From Lineolata rhizophorae (Eukaryota; Ascomycota; Dothideomycetes; Lineolatales; Lineolataceae), in NCBI GenBank assembly GCA_010093515.1, contig MU001676.1, forward strand, positions 1,092,415 through 1,156,414: 64,000 bases of DNA, read 5' to 3'. A program made the translations under genes and the position numbers. Below, piece after piece: positions 37,801-49,862 of this stretch; the first letter of the stretch is position 1, and the number at the start of each line of letters is the position of its first letter. The notes under the pieces were generated by a model that was given only the letters and a program-made list of their open reading frames with translations, was not told the DNA's origin and ran no database searches.

Positions 37801-40800
37801 AATGTCGGTCATACATGTATCAGAACATCGCCGACCACTTGTTGGCTCTAATGCACTTGGGAACGGAGGGCCAACCGCGCTAGATCGCACATGGCCTGCC
37901 GTGCGCAAGCCTCGCCAGTCGTCGCCTCGTCTTGAAGCCACTATGCAAGCCCCGCTCGTCCCATCTAGATACATTATCATCACCGAAGATCTCAAGAATC
38001 TCGAGAATTTGTAATTCCTCCCGTCCCGTCAGCCTCACCGATCCTGTGTGCGATCCTCTTATCTTGTCAGCCATACGGCGATTGACTTGCCGCTAGAAGA
38101 AAGAGGCTCCCAGAAGGTTTATAGCAAATACGATAACAAAATGTGTACTTAACTACGTAAATAGGTAAACTTGGCCACCAAGTGACCATCCCAGTGGATC
38201 CCTAGCGCCGCCCGTGGCCCCCCCCCCCCTCCGCGCCTCCCTACGCATGTACATAGTAGGTACTCCCCAGAAATCGCCCGCAACCCCCCCAATCTGGCAC
38301 CAAACCCTATCTGGCAAATGCAGCCTCTCTCCCCTCTCCCACTCCCGCCGTGGCGTTCGCGGAAGCCACAGGAGAGCTAGGACCGTCTGTCCAGCCGCAG
38401 GTTCGCTGGCGCTGGCGCGTTCCCTCTTTCTCTCCGCTAGGTGCTAGCCTTGCCAGTCTTTCAGTCCGTCCTTACGGCGCCGGCGGAAATCTTCGACTGG
38501 CTGGACCAAGGTTGGTTCAATGGGACCGAAGAGAGAGAGGGGGGGGAGGGGCACCCTCGACCGAAGGCCCCTTCAATCGCGGCTGGCTGGCTGGCTACAC
38601 GGCTGGCCGAAGACCCAGTGAGTACGTACCCGGTACCCGCCTCGGTCCGCGCGCGAAGAGAGACGGAAACAACCGCGCGAGAAACGGGCGGCTGCGTGTT
38701 GTCCGACCCACGGCCTCAGGAGGGAGCCGCTTGGGCCCTACGGCATACATAGGACAGGCACATGAAGCCGGAGCCGAGGCTGGACACCGTTGTATGTAGG
38801 TACTGGGTACCTAGGTGCCCGCCTATGTACGTATGTAGTAGTGCTCTGTGCGGAGTACCATGGTACATACGGCGTGCCAGCGGCTAACGAGATGCCGAGC
38901 CGCGAGCGTGCGCCCCGTTGCCGAAAGGGCCGAGGGAGGGCGCTCCCGCTCGGTCGATGCGAGCCGCAACGAGATGGCGGACCGGGGCGGGTCGGGTCGG
39001 GGTCCGAGGATTCCTCGGCGATGACGGCGGTAGGGATTTTCTCAATTCCGCAGGTTCCTAAATTTCTGCGTATGTAGGAGGTTCTTTTCGGCTCTGTTCT
39101 ACTAGGGAGTGCCGTGTACAGTACGTCCCGTCGATGCGTCGATAGGACCATGCGGATGGATGCTTTTCGTCAGTGGATGCCGTTTCCTGCCCGCGCGCCC
39201 CGTCTCTGCGCCTTGCGGCGCACGATCGCCGAGCCTACAGTAACTGTCCCGGACAGCCAGCGCCAGCCTTGCAACTGCTACTACATACATGGGTACAGTC
39301 AGAGGCCTTCCCCTCAATCCGTCCATGCATGACACCTCGGCTTCGCGCGTCGGCGGCCGAGCCAGTCGTTACCAGCATACGAAACCCCGGGTAAGGCGGG
39401 GTGTTTGCCCTTCTCGTCGAGTGCGGAGCACCTTAGTTACCTGAGAATGTACCTAATTGCTCGGTATGATGGGCTGCGGCGATCGGACAGGCGTAGGTGT
39501 GCGATTTCGCACTGAGCTAGTCCCCGCGGCTTTGCCCGACTGGGATCTCGGCCGTTTCGTGCGGTGCGTTGTCTGTTTCCTGCATGTATCTCCAGTGCCT
39601 ACTGCTGGACCATCTTGCGGTGAGCCAAAGCTGGGGTGGGTGGGGGACTGGGCAGCGCGTCCAGCAGACCGAGCATCGGGACGCTGGATGCGAGTGGTTG
39701 CGCCAGCCGCCGTTCAAACGGGCGGATGCTGCTCCCCGTGCCGCCTATCTGTCGGACGCGGGGCTTTGCCCAGAAGTGCGCTGATGGCGTTTCCCACCCT
39801 CTCCATCACCGTCTGTAGGGAGTAGACAATGCCAATCAAGCACACGAAGCATTTGACAGTCTGTGACGAAACCACTATGTCTGAGACCGGGGCCTCCCTC
39901 ATGTGTGTTATTTCATTCTCGCTTCGCTTTTCCTCATGTGATGGGCCTGAGAAAGAAATTGTCAAAAATTCCAGCAGTTTGGGTCGAATCACAAAAGGGC
40001 AAAGACTTCCCACTAGGCCCAATCTTGGCCCCTTGGCTACCTGGCGAACCCCGTCGATAGGAATTGAGGAGGCTGCCTGCTGACCTGTTGTGGTCTCTCC
40101 AGTCTGTGCCCCCCAGGTCGTCCTAATACGTTCTGCACGATCGGTTACTGTCACTACTGCCACTTCTACCACTACTGCCATTGCTGCAGCTGCGGCCTTG
40201 CAATGTGCGTTGTGAAGCAGCGAAAACCAGGCCTGATGCCCGACGCCCGAACGCCTTGTCACCCATCCATCCATCCGCCATTTCTCTCGTCGCCAATCTC
40301 AATCTATTCGGCGCGACCGCTCGCTGATTGCGGCCGGTCCGGCCGGACCCGGCGGTCAGACCTGCATTTCGCTCGCTCGTTGCATACGCCTTGCTTGTGT
40401 GAGTCTGATCTGTCTGTCTCCATGTATGCGCGTTGCGGTGGGTCTTTTCTCTAGGCGGGTAGTCACGCGATTGACAGTATGTAGGCATTCCTGCCTTCCT
40501 GCGGCTGCAACGTCGAGGTGCGCAGGTGGAGAGCTAGCGGCCAACGAACGCGTGGATAGCCACATGGGATCGCCGTGTCCAACTACATAAGCTCCTTTCC
40601 TCCACGTACGCACGCCCATATGTATCTGTACACCAACCCTTGTCCAGATTGCTCGCCGAAGCCCAGAGCCGAGCCTGTCCTGTTGCACACAGCAACCTGC
40701 ACCTTCGTCCTCACAACCTGCAGTCAGCAACGGACCGTTCGCTTAGCGTGGGACCCCCTCCGTTCCGCTTCCTTGATCGATCCCGATTCACGATTAACGA

Positions 40801-41842
40801 GGCGCGAATGAAGGGCCCCCCATGATAAAAAACCCCCCAACAAGTACGGCGCTCTGCCAGGCCGCCGCATGTGATTATTTCTACGCCCACATCATACGTT
40901 GCGAGACCACCATCGACGCTTTGGGCTCGCGCGTCTGGCTAGTATGGTGTACTATGCATGATTCCTCTGCGGTGCCCTGTGTATGTATGCCATACCCTTA
41001 CTCGTTTTCCACGGACCTCATGAACAAAGTCCCTTTTTGTTAGCTTCACTTTTCTTTTGGCGATCTCATTCATCGCCGGATGCAGCGGCCGCAGTAGCGC
41101 CATCTGGCTCCTCAGAGACAAAAGTCAATGTGAAAGCATTGTAAGCCCCCGGGCGCTACTCCGCTCCCCTCCATAGTACGAGAAAGCGTGCCCCGCCGCA
41201 GGGCGATCAACAGTGACTCCGTCTCTGCCGCAACGGCGGAAATCATTCCGCTGGTCCGGCTGACCTGCCGCGAAGACCGAGTCCCGTTCGAATGACTCAT
41301 TCGTATGGACACATTTTGTACACGTACGCTCTCCGGGGTTTCTGAGTCCGGACTTCTGAGTTAGAGGTAACTATATGCAACACTGCAATGTACAACGTGC
41401 TCCATGCCGTCGAGCCGAGCCGAGTCGGCCGACGGACAGATGCACATGGTCCCCGCCGGCGAGCCCGTTGCTAGTACGCCGTAAGGCGATGCCACGTTTT
41501 TCCTGCGACCTGGATGATGCCATGCCGCATGATGCGGACGGAGTGCAGGCCAAAGAAAAATTGTAATATTAAGTGTCGCATTATACGGTCCTTTGGCGTC
41601 GGAAGAGCTGGTCATGAGGATACAGCCGAGAAGTACAAACAACTAGTTTTGAATTAAAATCTGCTTTTGCTAATGCACTTTGCCGTGGGTGAGATAAAAG
41701 GCGTACGCGCCTTTGCGTGCGCCTTAAAGCGTCCCACCATTTACATCGGGAGGGAAAAAAACTTCGGCTAGGGAAAGAAGCGTTGGAAGGCATAGGGCTA
41801 GCGTTCAATGTAGACCTCACCTACGGACCCCTCGTGTCCGAC
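34884..41842. other. 7-kb region without a convincing gene
   Basis: The first kilobase is probably the promoter and leader of the leftward unknown gene. Beyond that, open frames are short or appear on both strands at once in GC-rich DNA (for example 35.3-36.2 kb), with no motif and no spliceable continuation. It holds a 12-bp tandem repeat (CACATACGTGCG, 35758-35783), a C12 run at 38218-38229, and several copies or near-copies of TACGGAGTA amid GTAC/TACG-rich sequence. It could be a large regulatory region, host non-coding RNAs, or contain genes too fragmented to see by eye. Confidence 0.5.
36705..36850. repeat. Two TACGGAGTA motif copies
   Basis: TACGGAGTA occurs exactly at 36705-36713 and 36842-36850, with a near copy at 36925-36933 (last base G). 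The reverse complement is at 32023-32031. In this window it is confined to non-coding DNA. Confidence 0.6.
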
Positions 41843-43291
41843 CTAGGGCCACTCCTCCTCCATCTTCCAGCCACCCGTCTGGTCGCCGAGATAGGAGTAC
41901 AGATAGCGACGCGAGGTTTTCGGGTCGCTTAGGTCGAGCTGCTCGACCTCGTCCGGGATGATGACCACGACACGAAAGTGCTTCCGGGCGATCGCGTCGT
42001 CCACGTCGTCGACCGGCTCTCCGAGCTCGAGATGCTTGTCGTCGTAGGGCTCATTTACGGGGCGCCCTGGCGGAGGTGCCTTGAAGGAGCCTGTGTCCAC
42101 AAGTATTTTTGGGGTCAGTCAATATTTTCGCGATTCACACACGCTGACCCATTTAAGCTGGAAATGACTCTGTGCGAAGAACTCCGCTCTTGCACGGCGA
42201 GAGGAACGGTGACACCACAGGGCCTGACGCGCCCATCCGCAATCTCCACAATGCTACCGTCTAGAGTGCTGCTGCCGCCGGCACCTTTCTCGTATTGCCG
42301 AAGCGAGAATGAAGGACAGAGGGTGACAGGAAAAGGATATGCGCCGCGCGCACGACGGCAAAGCAGAGAGCTTCGCCGCAGCAACACGAAAGGGGAAGTG
42401 ACACGCCTGGGGCGCGCCCGTGACGGCGGGAGGCCGTCTTAGCGGTCGGCAGGACCACAGCGGCGGAACAGACAAAATATGCGCACTCGTACCGTCGCGA
42501 CCCAAGCAAGGCATAAGCGTGACGGCGGAGTAGCCAAACAAATAAAAGCTCAAGCGGAAGCAAAAAGCCCAAGCACATTGAGTGATAAGGCGAGAAGGAG
42601 AACTCGGATCACATCACCGACACGAAACACGAATCGAGACAGGACAAGACGGGACCGTACCTCTGATTGCTGGCGACATGTTGCCGAAGTGCCCGTCCAC
42701 CTCCCGCTGCCAACTCCATTCGCCCGCCCTCGCCTCATCTCCCACGACCCTCATCCTCCTCCCAACCACGCTCCTCACCATTTCCGCCCCCTCGCTCCGC
42801 GCCTCACCCTCAATATCCGGCCCCACCACGTATGCCCTCCCTCTGACCCTCCACTGCGTCGCTACGTCCGGCACCCACCAAACCGCCTCCACGGGACCCC
42901 CACCACCACTCCCCTCCATCTTCTTCCTCACCTCTTCCTCCGTCGCCGGCCCCTCACCCCCTCCCCCCGCCGTCCCAAACACCTGCCCCACCTTCTCCAT
43001 CCGCACGTCCGTCGTCAGCGTCGGGCACTCGCTCTCGTACACCCCGGGGTTCCGCGCGACGGCGTTCTTCTCGTTGGCCGGCAGCTCCGCCCACAGCCCG
43101 CGGTAGATGCATGTGCGGGCTCGCGGCCGGTAGCTGGCCGCTGTCGACGAGGGCGCCAACACCGAGGGCTGTGGCGGCACGCGCTCGAGCGTCGAGAGCA
43201 CGAATTCAGGCGACGGGAGCGACGTGATGTGCGAGAGGAAAAGGGCGCGCCAGGGCGCCGCCGCGGCGGAGGACGAGGCGGTCGTGGCCAT
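41843..43291 (-). CDS. FMN-binding pyridoxamine 5'-phosphate oxidase-like protein (Alr4036-type)
   Basis: Exons 43291-42661 and 42090-41843 join across an unusually long 570-nt intron (GTACGG...CACAG, phase 1) to encode 292 aa. The N-terminal half has the family's 'PWRALFLSHITSLPSPEF', 'RARTCIYRGLWAEL' and 'YESECPTLTTDVRMEKVGQV'. The junction rebuilds 'MSPAIRGSFKAPPPGRPV', conserved in this family, and the C-terminus has 'HFRVVVIIPDEVEQLDLSD'. The split-barrel fold binds FMN. Fungal members are poorly characterised, and a direct role in vitamin B6 synthesis is not assured. A Gly-rich insert ('GTAGGGGEGP') is specific to this copy. The ATG at 43291 is the first in frame. Confidence 0.85.
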
Positions 43292-43860
43292 GCTTGCGCT
43301 TGGTGGGTTGGAGGTGCGGGCGCGGGCGCGGGCGCTGGCGCCAAAAGCACGGGCGAGCTGGGCGAGGCGGCGGGGTGCTGTGAAGGGTGGTATATTGGCG
43401 GTTTGTTAGATGGAAAGTGCCCTTCTGTTCAGGAACACTTGGAGATGAGTAGGAATCGGGGAGGATTAAATAGGTACTCGAAGGTGTGGAATGGTGAGTA
43501 TCGTAGTTGAGTGAATTGGTTGACGTCGTGAGGGTGAAATGACGGCATAGACTGAGCTCAAATCGCAGAACTCTAGTGGGGCAAGCTGAGACTAGGGCGT
43601 ACCGTCGCCGCCCATTATGCAGAACCTCCGAGGTCGATGCCGCATTGGTTAATGCATGCACCGAACTTAGGAACAAGATTTTGCTCGTCGTGACAGCGCA
43701 TTCTTCACTGTGATCTATTTTGTTGTATAAACCCAATCCAGAAAAAACTAGAGTTACAGGTCGTTAATAACATATTGTTTGAATATCCCTCATTCCGTGC
43801 TGTGCCATCCATAGCAATCGTCTCCGAATCCTTCCTCGCTCTAGGGCATATAGCAGAACG
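43292..43860. other. Intergenic region between two leftward genes
   Basis: This is the promoter of the PPOX-like gene and the 3' flank of POL32, 569 bp. No distinct motif or ORF was recognised. Confidence 0.5.
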
Positions 43861-45474
43861 CTACTTCTTCGAGAAAAAGGACATGATGTTGCCCTGTCCT
43901 TTTGGGCCGCCTTTTCTACCCTTTGTCGTGCTTGGCGTTGCGACGATGGGAGCCCTTGGCTTCTTGGGCTCCGGTTCGTCCTCTGAGAATGACTCCCAGA
44001 CGGGCTCCTCCCGAGTGACTTGAACACAATCAGCATCCACAACAGAATTAATCGGGGTGCAACATACCCATGTAGCCTTCCTCATCTTTAATAGTCTTCC
44101 TCTTCATGACCTTCCGCTTGCCTCGCCGGCGGCCATTGGTCACACTAACACCGGCCTCCCGCTTCTCGGGCTCTTGCTTCTCAGGCGACTTCTCGAGCGC
44201 AGGAGCTTCCTGTTCTTCTTCTTGTTCTTCGACACCGGGAGACGGAGCGTCTTCCATGGGTTCATCTGCAGTTGTTAGCCGCGGCCGTCTAGGCCCAAAA
44301 AGCGGACTGGGCCAGGGGCCAAAGGCTTTACCTTCTTGGTCCATCATCTCTGCCAGCTGGGCCGCACGCTGATCTCTCTGCTTTCGAGCTTCATCGCTTG
44401 CCTGCTTCGATGCCATCGGGTCGAAATCCTCTTCCGGCTCGTCTTCAGAGACATCTTTCATCGGCTCTATGCAAGATCAGTGGCAAGATCGGAGAAAGAT
44501 TTGCATGCTCCATACCATCTTCAGGTTCTTTCGGCTCTTGAGGCTTGGGCGCAGATGCCTCGGTCTTAGTCTTGGTTTTAGCGTTTGCGAAGGACTTGAA
44601 TAGATCTGATTTCTCGCGCTTAGGCGCTGCCGGCTTCGCTGCCGAACGTTTGGTGCTTTCATCTTCCTTTTGCTTAGCCGGCTTAGATTCCGTCTCATCT
44701 TTAGCCTTGCTACTCTCCTCTTTAGACGCGGCGTCCTTAGCCGTCGTGCTTGGTTTGACGGCAGGTTTGGCAATAGGCTGCGCAGCAGCAGCATTGGGTG
44801 GTGGCGGCCCTCTCCTAGCTCTCCGCTTGACGTTGGGATTCTTAATTACACCGTACACGTGCAACGTCTGTAGCGGGTCCTCCGAGGCGTACGCCTTGTC
44901 GACATCCTCGTTGCACGTCGCCAGGACCTCGAAATCCTTGATCGGGCTCGGCGCTAGGCTGTAAATGTGTATCGAGCGAATCTCCTCGAACTGATTTTTT
45001 GCATCTTCGAGCCCCTCCTCCTTGGCTAGCATGACGGTCGTGGTTACGATTTGCTCCTCCACTTCCTCGGGTTCCGGCGCCGAGCTCGGGAAAGGACTGC
45101 TCTGCATGAAGCTGCCCGTTTCATTGCTGCTGCTGACGCCATTTACATGCGCCGTGGTGTCTGCTTTTGAGATTCCGGCGATGAGGTATGTTGCATGTAC
45201 GGAGCCGACTTTCTTTGCATTTTCGCGCTGGTGGAAATCGTATAGCATCCTGCAAGGACGGTGAGCACCGGTTATTGCATCGACACTCGAGATGCGTCAC
45301 TAACTGCTTTGCGAGATTGGCGTGAACTTTGAGCGCTCTACTAAGGGTTCGATAATTGACCTGACAACAAAGTTGAACAAGTTAGTCTGGGATGTTCTTG
45401 GGAGGATTGGTAGGTCGTACAATGCGATTCTCGTTCAAGACATTGGCTGCTAGGAAGTGTTTGTATTTGTCCAT
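43861..45474 (-). CDS. POL32: DNA polymerase delta subunit 3 (Cdc27/Pol32)
   Basis: Six exons read leftward: 45474-45421, 45360-45305, 45249-44516, 44466-44332, 44265-44068 and 44018-43861, giving 444 aa. All five introns are 49-66 nt and in frame. The N-terminal winged-helix starts 'MDKYKHFLAANVLNENRI' and continues 'VNYRTLSRALKVHANLAK' across intron 1. The middle is Lys/Glu/Pro-rich and probably disordered. The C-terminus 'QGNIMSFFSKK' is a PIP box that binds PCNA. This non-catalytic subunit tethers Pol delta to PCNA and supports lagging-strand and break-induced synthesis in the nucleus. The first two exons are only 18 codons each, easily missed in annotation. It is divergent from the tubulin cofactor D gene. 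Confidence 0.93.
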
Positions 45475-45786
45475 ATCGGGCAGCCGTGTTTCGCTTCAAT
45501 ACTATAGCCTTAAGCAAACGATCAGAGGCTATGTGCAGCGCGCCGGTATAGAGATCGTGTGGTGAGGTAAAGCGGTGCGCCACGAGAACGCGTCGTGCGC
45601 AGGCGCGGCAGGGCTCAGGGCACGTTCGCGTCGCCGCGGGGCACCCATCGCTGATTGGCCCGGCTGCCCTACAGGTGCTTGCGCCACTAGGATGCATGAG
45701 CATGGGTTGAGGCCAAGGCAGCAACAAAAACATAAACCGCTGCGTTCCCTCGTAGACCGGCGGCAGCAATTCTTGCGCACCCAAAA
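45475..45786. promoter_or_regulatory. Bidirectional promoter between POL32 and TBCD, with one ACGCGT
   Basis: 312 bp separates the two start codons. ACGCGT lies at 45588-45593, with a related TTCGCGTC a few tens of bases on. The MBF box suits POL32, but a single hexamer in 312 bp is not statistically striking. Confidence 0.4.
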
Positions 45787-48700
45787 ATGAATCCTACTAC
45801 TGAAGACGACGATCTGCTGCTGCAGCGCGCTTCTGCGAATCTCCTTGCAGAATTGCGCACTCGCATTGACAAAGTGCTGTGGAAAAAGGCCTCTGCATCA
45901 CGAGACGTCGCGCGCACGCCGCATCGTTACGTAAAAGAGCGCGACTTGTGGCGGACACTGGCTTTGGTACTCACTGCTTTGACCTCCGAATGACAAACTC
46001 GAAACCGGTACTAACTACAAGAAATAGCTCGACCCCTTCCAAGGGGATCCCCAACTCCTGGACACCCACCTCAAGTTCCTGCTGCCACCGCTTGTTGATG
46101 CGTACCTTCAGACTGCACTCTCAAAAGAACATATTGATTCAACCAAGCCATTCGTACCGCTTCCCAGGGCCGTTTGCTGCATACTGAACTCGTTCTGCAA
46201 AGTCCGTGGAGAGAAGATTATAATCGGCTTTCTTAACAATGAGCCGAGACACTTGGAACCTATCCTCTCTGCCTTCGAGAGAGGCACCGTCGAGAATCGT
46301 GACAGCACAAAGCGCACCAAAAACCCAGGTCTCGTATGGGAGGAGCGCTACATCCTTCTGCTATGGCTATCCCACCTCTTATTGGTTCCCTTCGACCTAG
46401 CTTCCATATCGGCTCCTGCGCAGCAATGTGCGAGTCTTCCCGAGGACTTGACAGGGCTTCCGAAAGACCTCCCCGGAATCCCCATACGCATTCTGCCAAT
46501 CGTCCTCCTGTCCCTTCGGTCTGCCACCAAAGAGCGCTTCGCTGCCGCCAAATTGTTGGTCAAACTATGCCTCCGGCCGGACATGCGAGCTGCGGGACTT
46601 CTCGACTGCCTTACCAATTGGGCGCTCGCTTCAGTCAAGGCCAGCGAGACTAAGTCGGTCCACATACACAAGAACATTGGACTCCTCTCCTTTCTCAGTG
46701 GTCTAGTGTCATCGGGCACTGTTGAAGAGATTGGCAAGTATCTCGCTCCCATATACCACACGTGCGCCGCACTTCCGGAAGAAGTCTCGTCGTCGGCAGT
46801 TGCAAGGAAACTTGTCATCAAGACATACCGCGAGATTGCCAACCACTCGTTGCAACCTAGAGTTGACTTCCCCGATCTTGAGGGTGTTATGGAAGAAATC
46901 ATCGAGTCGCTCTTGCAGTCTGTCGGCGATGGTGATACTCCGGTCCGCTATGCTGCTAGCAAGGCGCTAAGTGTCATCTCCTTGAAGCTACAGCAGGACA
47001 TGGCCGAAGAAGTGATCGAAGCTATCTTGGGGTATCTAAATGAGAATGTGCTATGGGAGGGCAACATAAGGGATCTCCGCGCCGTCGACCCACTCCAATG
47101 GCACGGCCTCATGTTGACTTTGGGCCATCTCCTCTACCGACGTGCTGTTCCCAACTCCCAACTCCCAGCTGTCCTGAATTCGCTCATCCTCGGCCTGAAT
47201 TTCGAGCAGCGCGGAACGACCGGAGGCTCAATCGGGACCAACGTCCGTGATGCAGCCTGCTTCGGCATCTGGTCATTGTCACGTCGATACACAACCAAGG
47301 AGTTAGACTCTGTCGACACAAGGGAGGTTCATTCTGTCAACGACGTTGGTGAGACACAATCGATTTTACGCGCTTTGGCCGTTGAGTTGCTCGTCGCCGC
47401 CTGCCTCGACCCGGTCGGAAACATCCGGCGAGGCTCGTCTGCAGCGCTGCAAGAGCTCGTGGGTCGTCATCCTGACGTCGTCGACCATGGGATATCTCTC
47501 GTGCAAGTAGTGGATTTCCATGCCGTCGGCCTGCGGGACCGGGCTCTCGGTGATGTTGCTCTCGCCAGTGGCCGACTTAGTCCCTTGTATCGACGGGCGC
47601 TATTTAGCGGGTTGATGGGCTGGAGAGGGATAGGTGCCCTTGATGCCGCGTCGCGAACGGTAGCAGCGAAGTCAATCGGCAAGCTCAGTATGTTCGACAA
47701 TTTTGAACATGTTGATACATGTTCAGGCGCGATACAAACCTCGTTGGCAGAGACTCCGAAAAGGGACGTGGAAAAGAGACATGGGATTGTTCTCGCACTC
47801 ACATACTTGGTCGAAGAGTGTGTAGAATCATCCATGACCGATAGTAAGGCTATCCGCGCTACTTGCTCTCTCACTCAATTGTGGCAGCTTTTTGATGGGC
47901 CGTTGGCACTCAAAGAGGAGAACTTCACCTCCGTCTCCCTTCGACCTGAAGTCACAGCTATTTCTATTCTCAGCTTGATATCGGCACTTGCGGAACTTTC
48001 CTTGTTTGTCATTCAGTCTAGTTCGAGTGCAGTTGCCCAATGGAACCCTCGAGTAATGCAGACACTGGACTACTGCCTTCGACGTACCGAGGACTCTGTG
48101 CATTCGGCGATCCCGTCCTGTGTTCAACGGCTGGGGCTTCTCTTGCCCAAGGAGGAACGACGGTCGATATCGAAGTCGTGGATGGATACTTTCACTTACG
48201 GATCAAAGATTAGTTCCCGCCCAAGCGGACATGCGATTGCGTTGGGAGCCATATACTGCACCATTGAAAACGCAGCACAGCGTGACCACACTGCAATTCT
48301 TGACGCGCTTGCATCGAGATGCTCTGACATTGTCGCTATCGAGGCCAGAGTCGTCGCCGTCAAGAGCATTCAGCTTACATTCCCGGCTATCAAGCTTGAT
48401 GAACCAAAGCTCATATCCAAGGTTGCAGAAGCTCTGGTCACTGGACTGAATGACTACACCATAAACCAACGAGGTGATGTCGGTTCGCTAGTTCGTCTCG
48501 AGGCGATCACAGGTGTTTCGAACGCCTGGAAGCAAGGACTCCTGTCCCACGGATTCGACTCCGCTGGCACTGAACAAGACATCTTTGCCGCCATGCTAAG
48601 ACTCTCGGTTGAGAAATTGGATAAGGTTCGAAACCAAGCAGGTCAATGCTTGGACGAGTTGGAGTCGACTAGGTACCTTCACTAATACCGTAAGAACTAT

Positions 48701-49607
48701 TGGAGTGGTCTATGAATCAGCTAATCCCCTTTCCTTTAGCGTAAACCCATCTACATTCTCCTCATTCGGCTATTTCCGTCATAGACTTTCCAGCGTGTTC
48801 GAGCCTCCGATCAAGCCTCGTTGGGCCCGCAGGGGTGTTCTTGCCGGCTATGTCACGGCCGCCGGAATGGGTTCTGAGTCAGTTTTACAAGCGTCACGGC
48901 TAGCACTTGTGGACCTTCTTGAGACCATGCCAGCAGAATATTCCCACCCAGACGACGGTAGCATTCTCGACGTCGCAAATATCCTAACCGAGCTCCTCAG
49001 GGACAATCTTGGCACCGACAGAGTCGTTCTGCCCTTACTAGAAGTCATAGCCTTTCTATTTGACGCAGGATTCTTGCAGAAGTTAGTGGGAACCGAGTTC
49101 AAGTAAGCTGCATACTCTTGTTTCCGGCTCGCCGTCCACAGCGGACCTGAAAGCTTGTCTACCGGCCCCCTGTTCTATTTACCTTCAAGAGTGGGTTTAT
49201 CCGGACGCAGTCCTAACCGCCCTATCATAATTAGATGGCGTATGCTTCTATCGCTCGTCCAAAAAGCCCACTACAAGACGAACAACATGCAGAAGCTCCA
49301 CATCTGCCTCGAGGTTTATCGCGGCTTAGCCGACGTCGGAGCTACACGTGTAGAGACACTCAAAAAGGTTATCAGTATGCTGCAGCATCCGTTCCCAAAG
49401 GTAAGACAAGTGAACGTTTGGTGGGCCTAGTCACGTACAACGTGTTTTGCTAATACGCCACTTTACCGCTACCAGATTCGCGTGGCTGCAGCAGAGACGC
49501 TGTTCCTAATCACTGGGGAGCAGAACCTGAAGAATAGGGATTGGGCATATAATCCGCGCAACTTTCGAGAGCATGTCGGCGAGCTGAAGCAGAAGTACTT
49601 GAATTGA
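45787..49607 (+). CDS. Tubulin-folding cofactor D (TBCD / Cin1 / Alp1)
   Basis: Five exons, 45787-45966, 46028-48672, 48740-49102, 49235-49400 and 49476-49607, give 1161 aa with introns of 61, 67, 132 and 75 nt. Cofactor D captures beta-tubulin and, with cofactors C and E, assembles or dissociates the alpha/beta dimer in the cytosol. The protein is a HEAT-repeat solenoid, seen as repeated amphipathic helices ('RDAACFGIWSLSRRY', 'AVELLVAACLDPVGNIRRGS', 'QELVGRHPDVV'). The C-terminal 'WRMLLSLVQKAHYKTNNMQK', 'YRGLADVGATRVETL' and 'MLQHPFPK' are diagnostic. Length matches the family. The two short last exons are supported by exact frame continuity and conserved sequence. Confidence 0.93.
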
Positions 49608-49862
49608 CTTCGCACGCGACTAGGCCCTAGCCTATACAAAGATATTGATTTGACAATGAAAGAATAAGTTTATTATATTCGGATTTCTAAAAGGGTATAG
49701 CTGAATAACGCAGAACAAAGTATCATCGCCTTGAAGATGTATTCTATTCTAAGGCTATGGACGAAGCAACGAGCGACCGAGAGAGCAAAGAGAGCTTCCA
49801 GACCGATAGAGAAAAAAAGTCATTTGCCACACAAACGAGCAAGGAGCCAGACTCGTGAAGAC

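Noticed and set aside
42091-42660. Intronic C/D snoRNA in the long PPOX-like intron
   Set aside because: A GTGATGT near the 5' end resembles a C box, but no D box lies at a suitable distance and no terminal stem was found.
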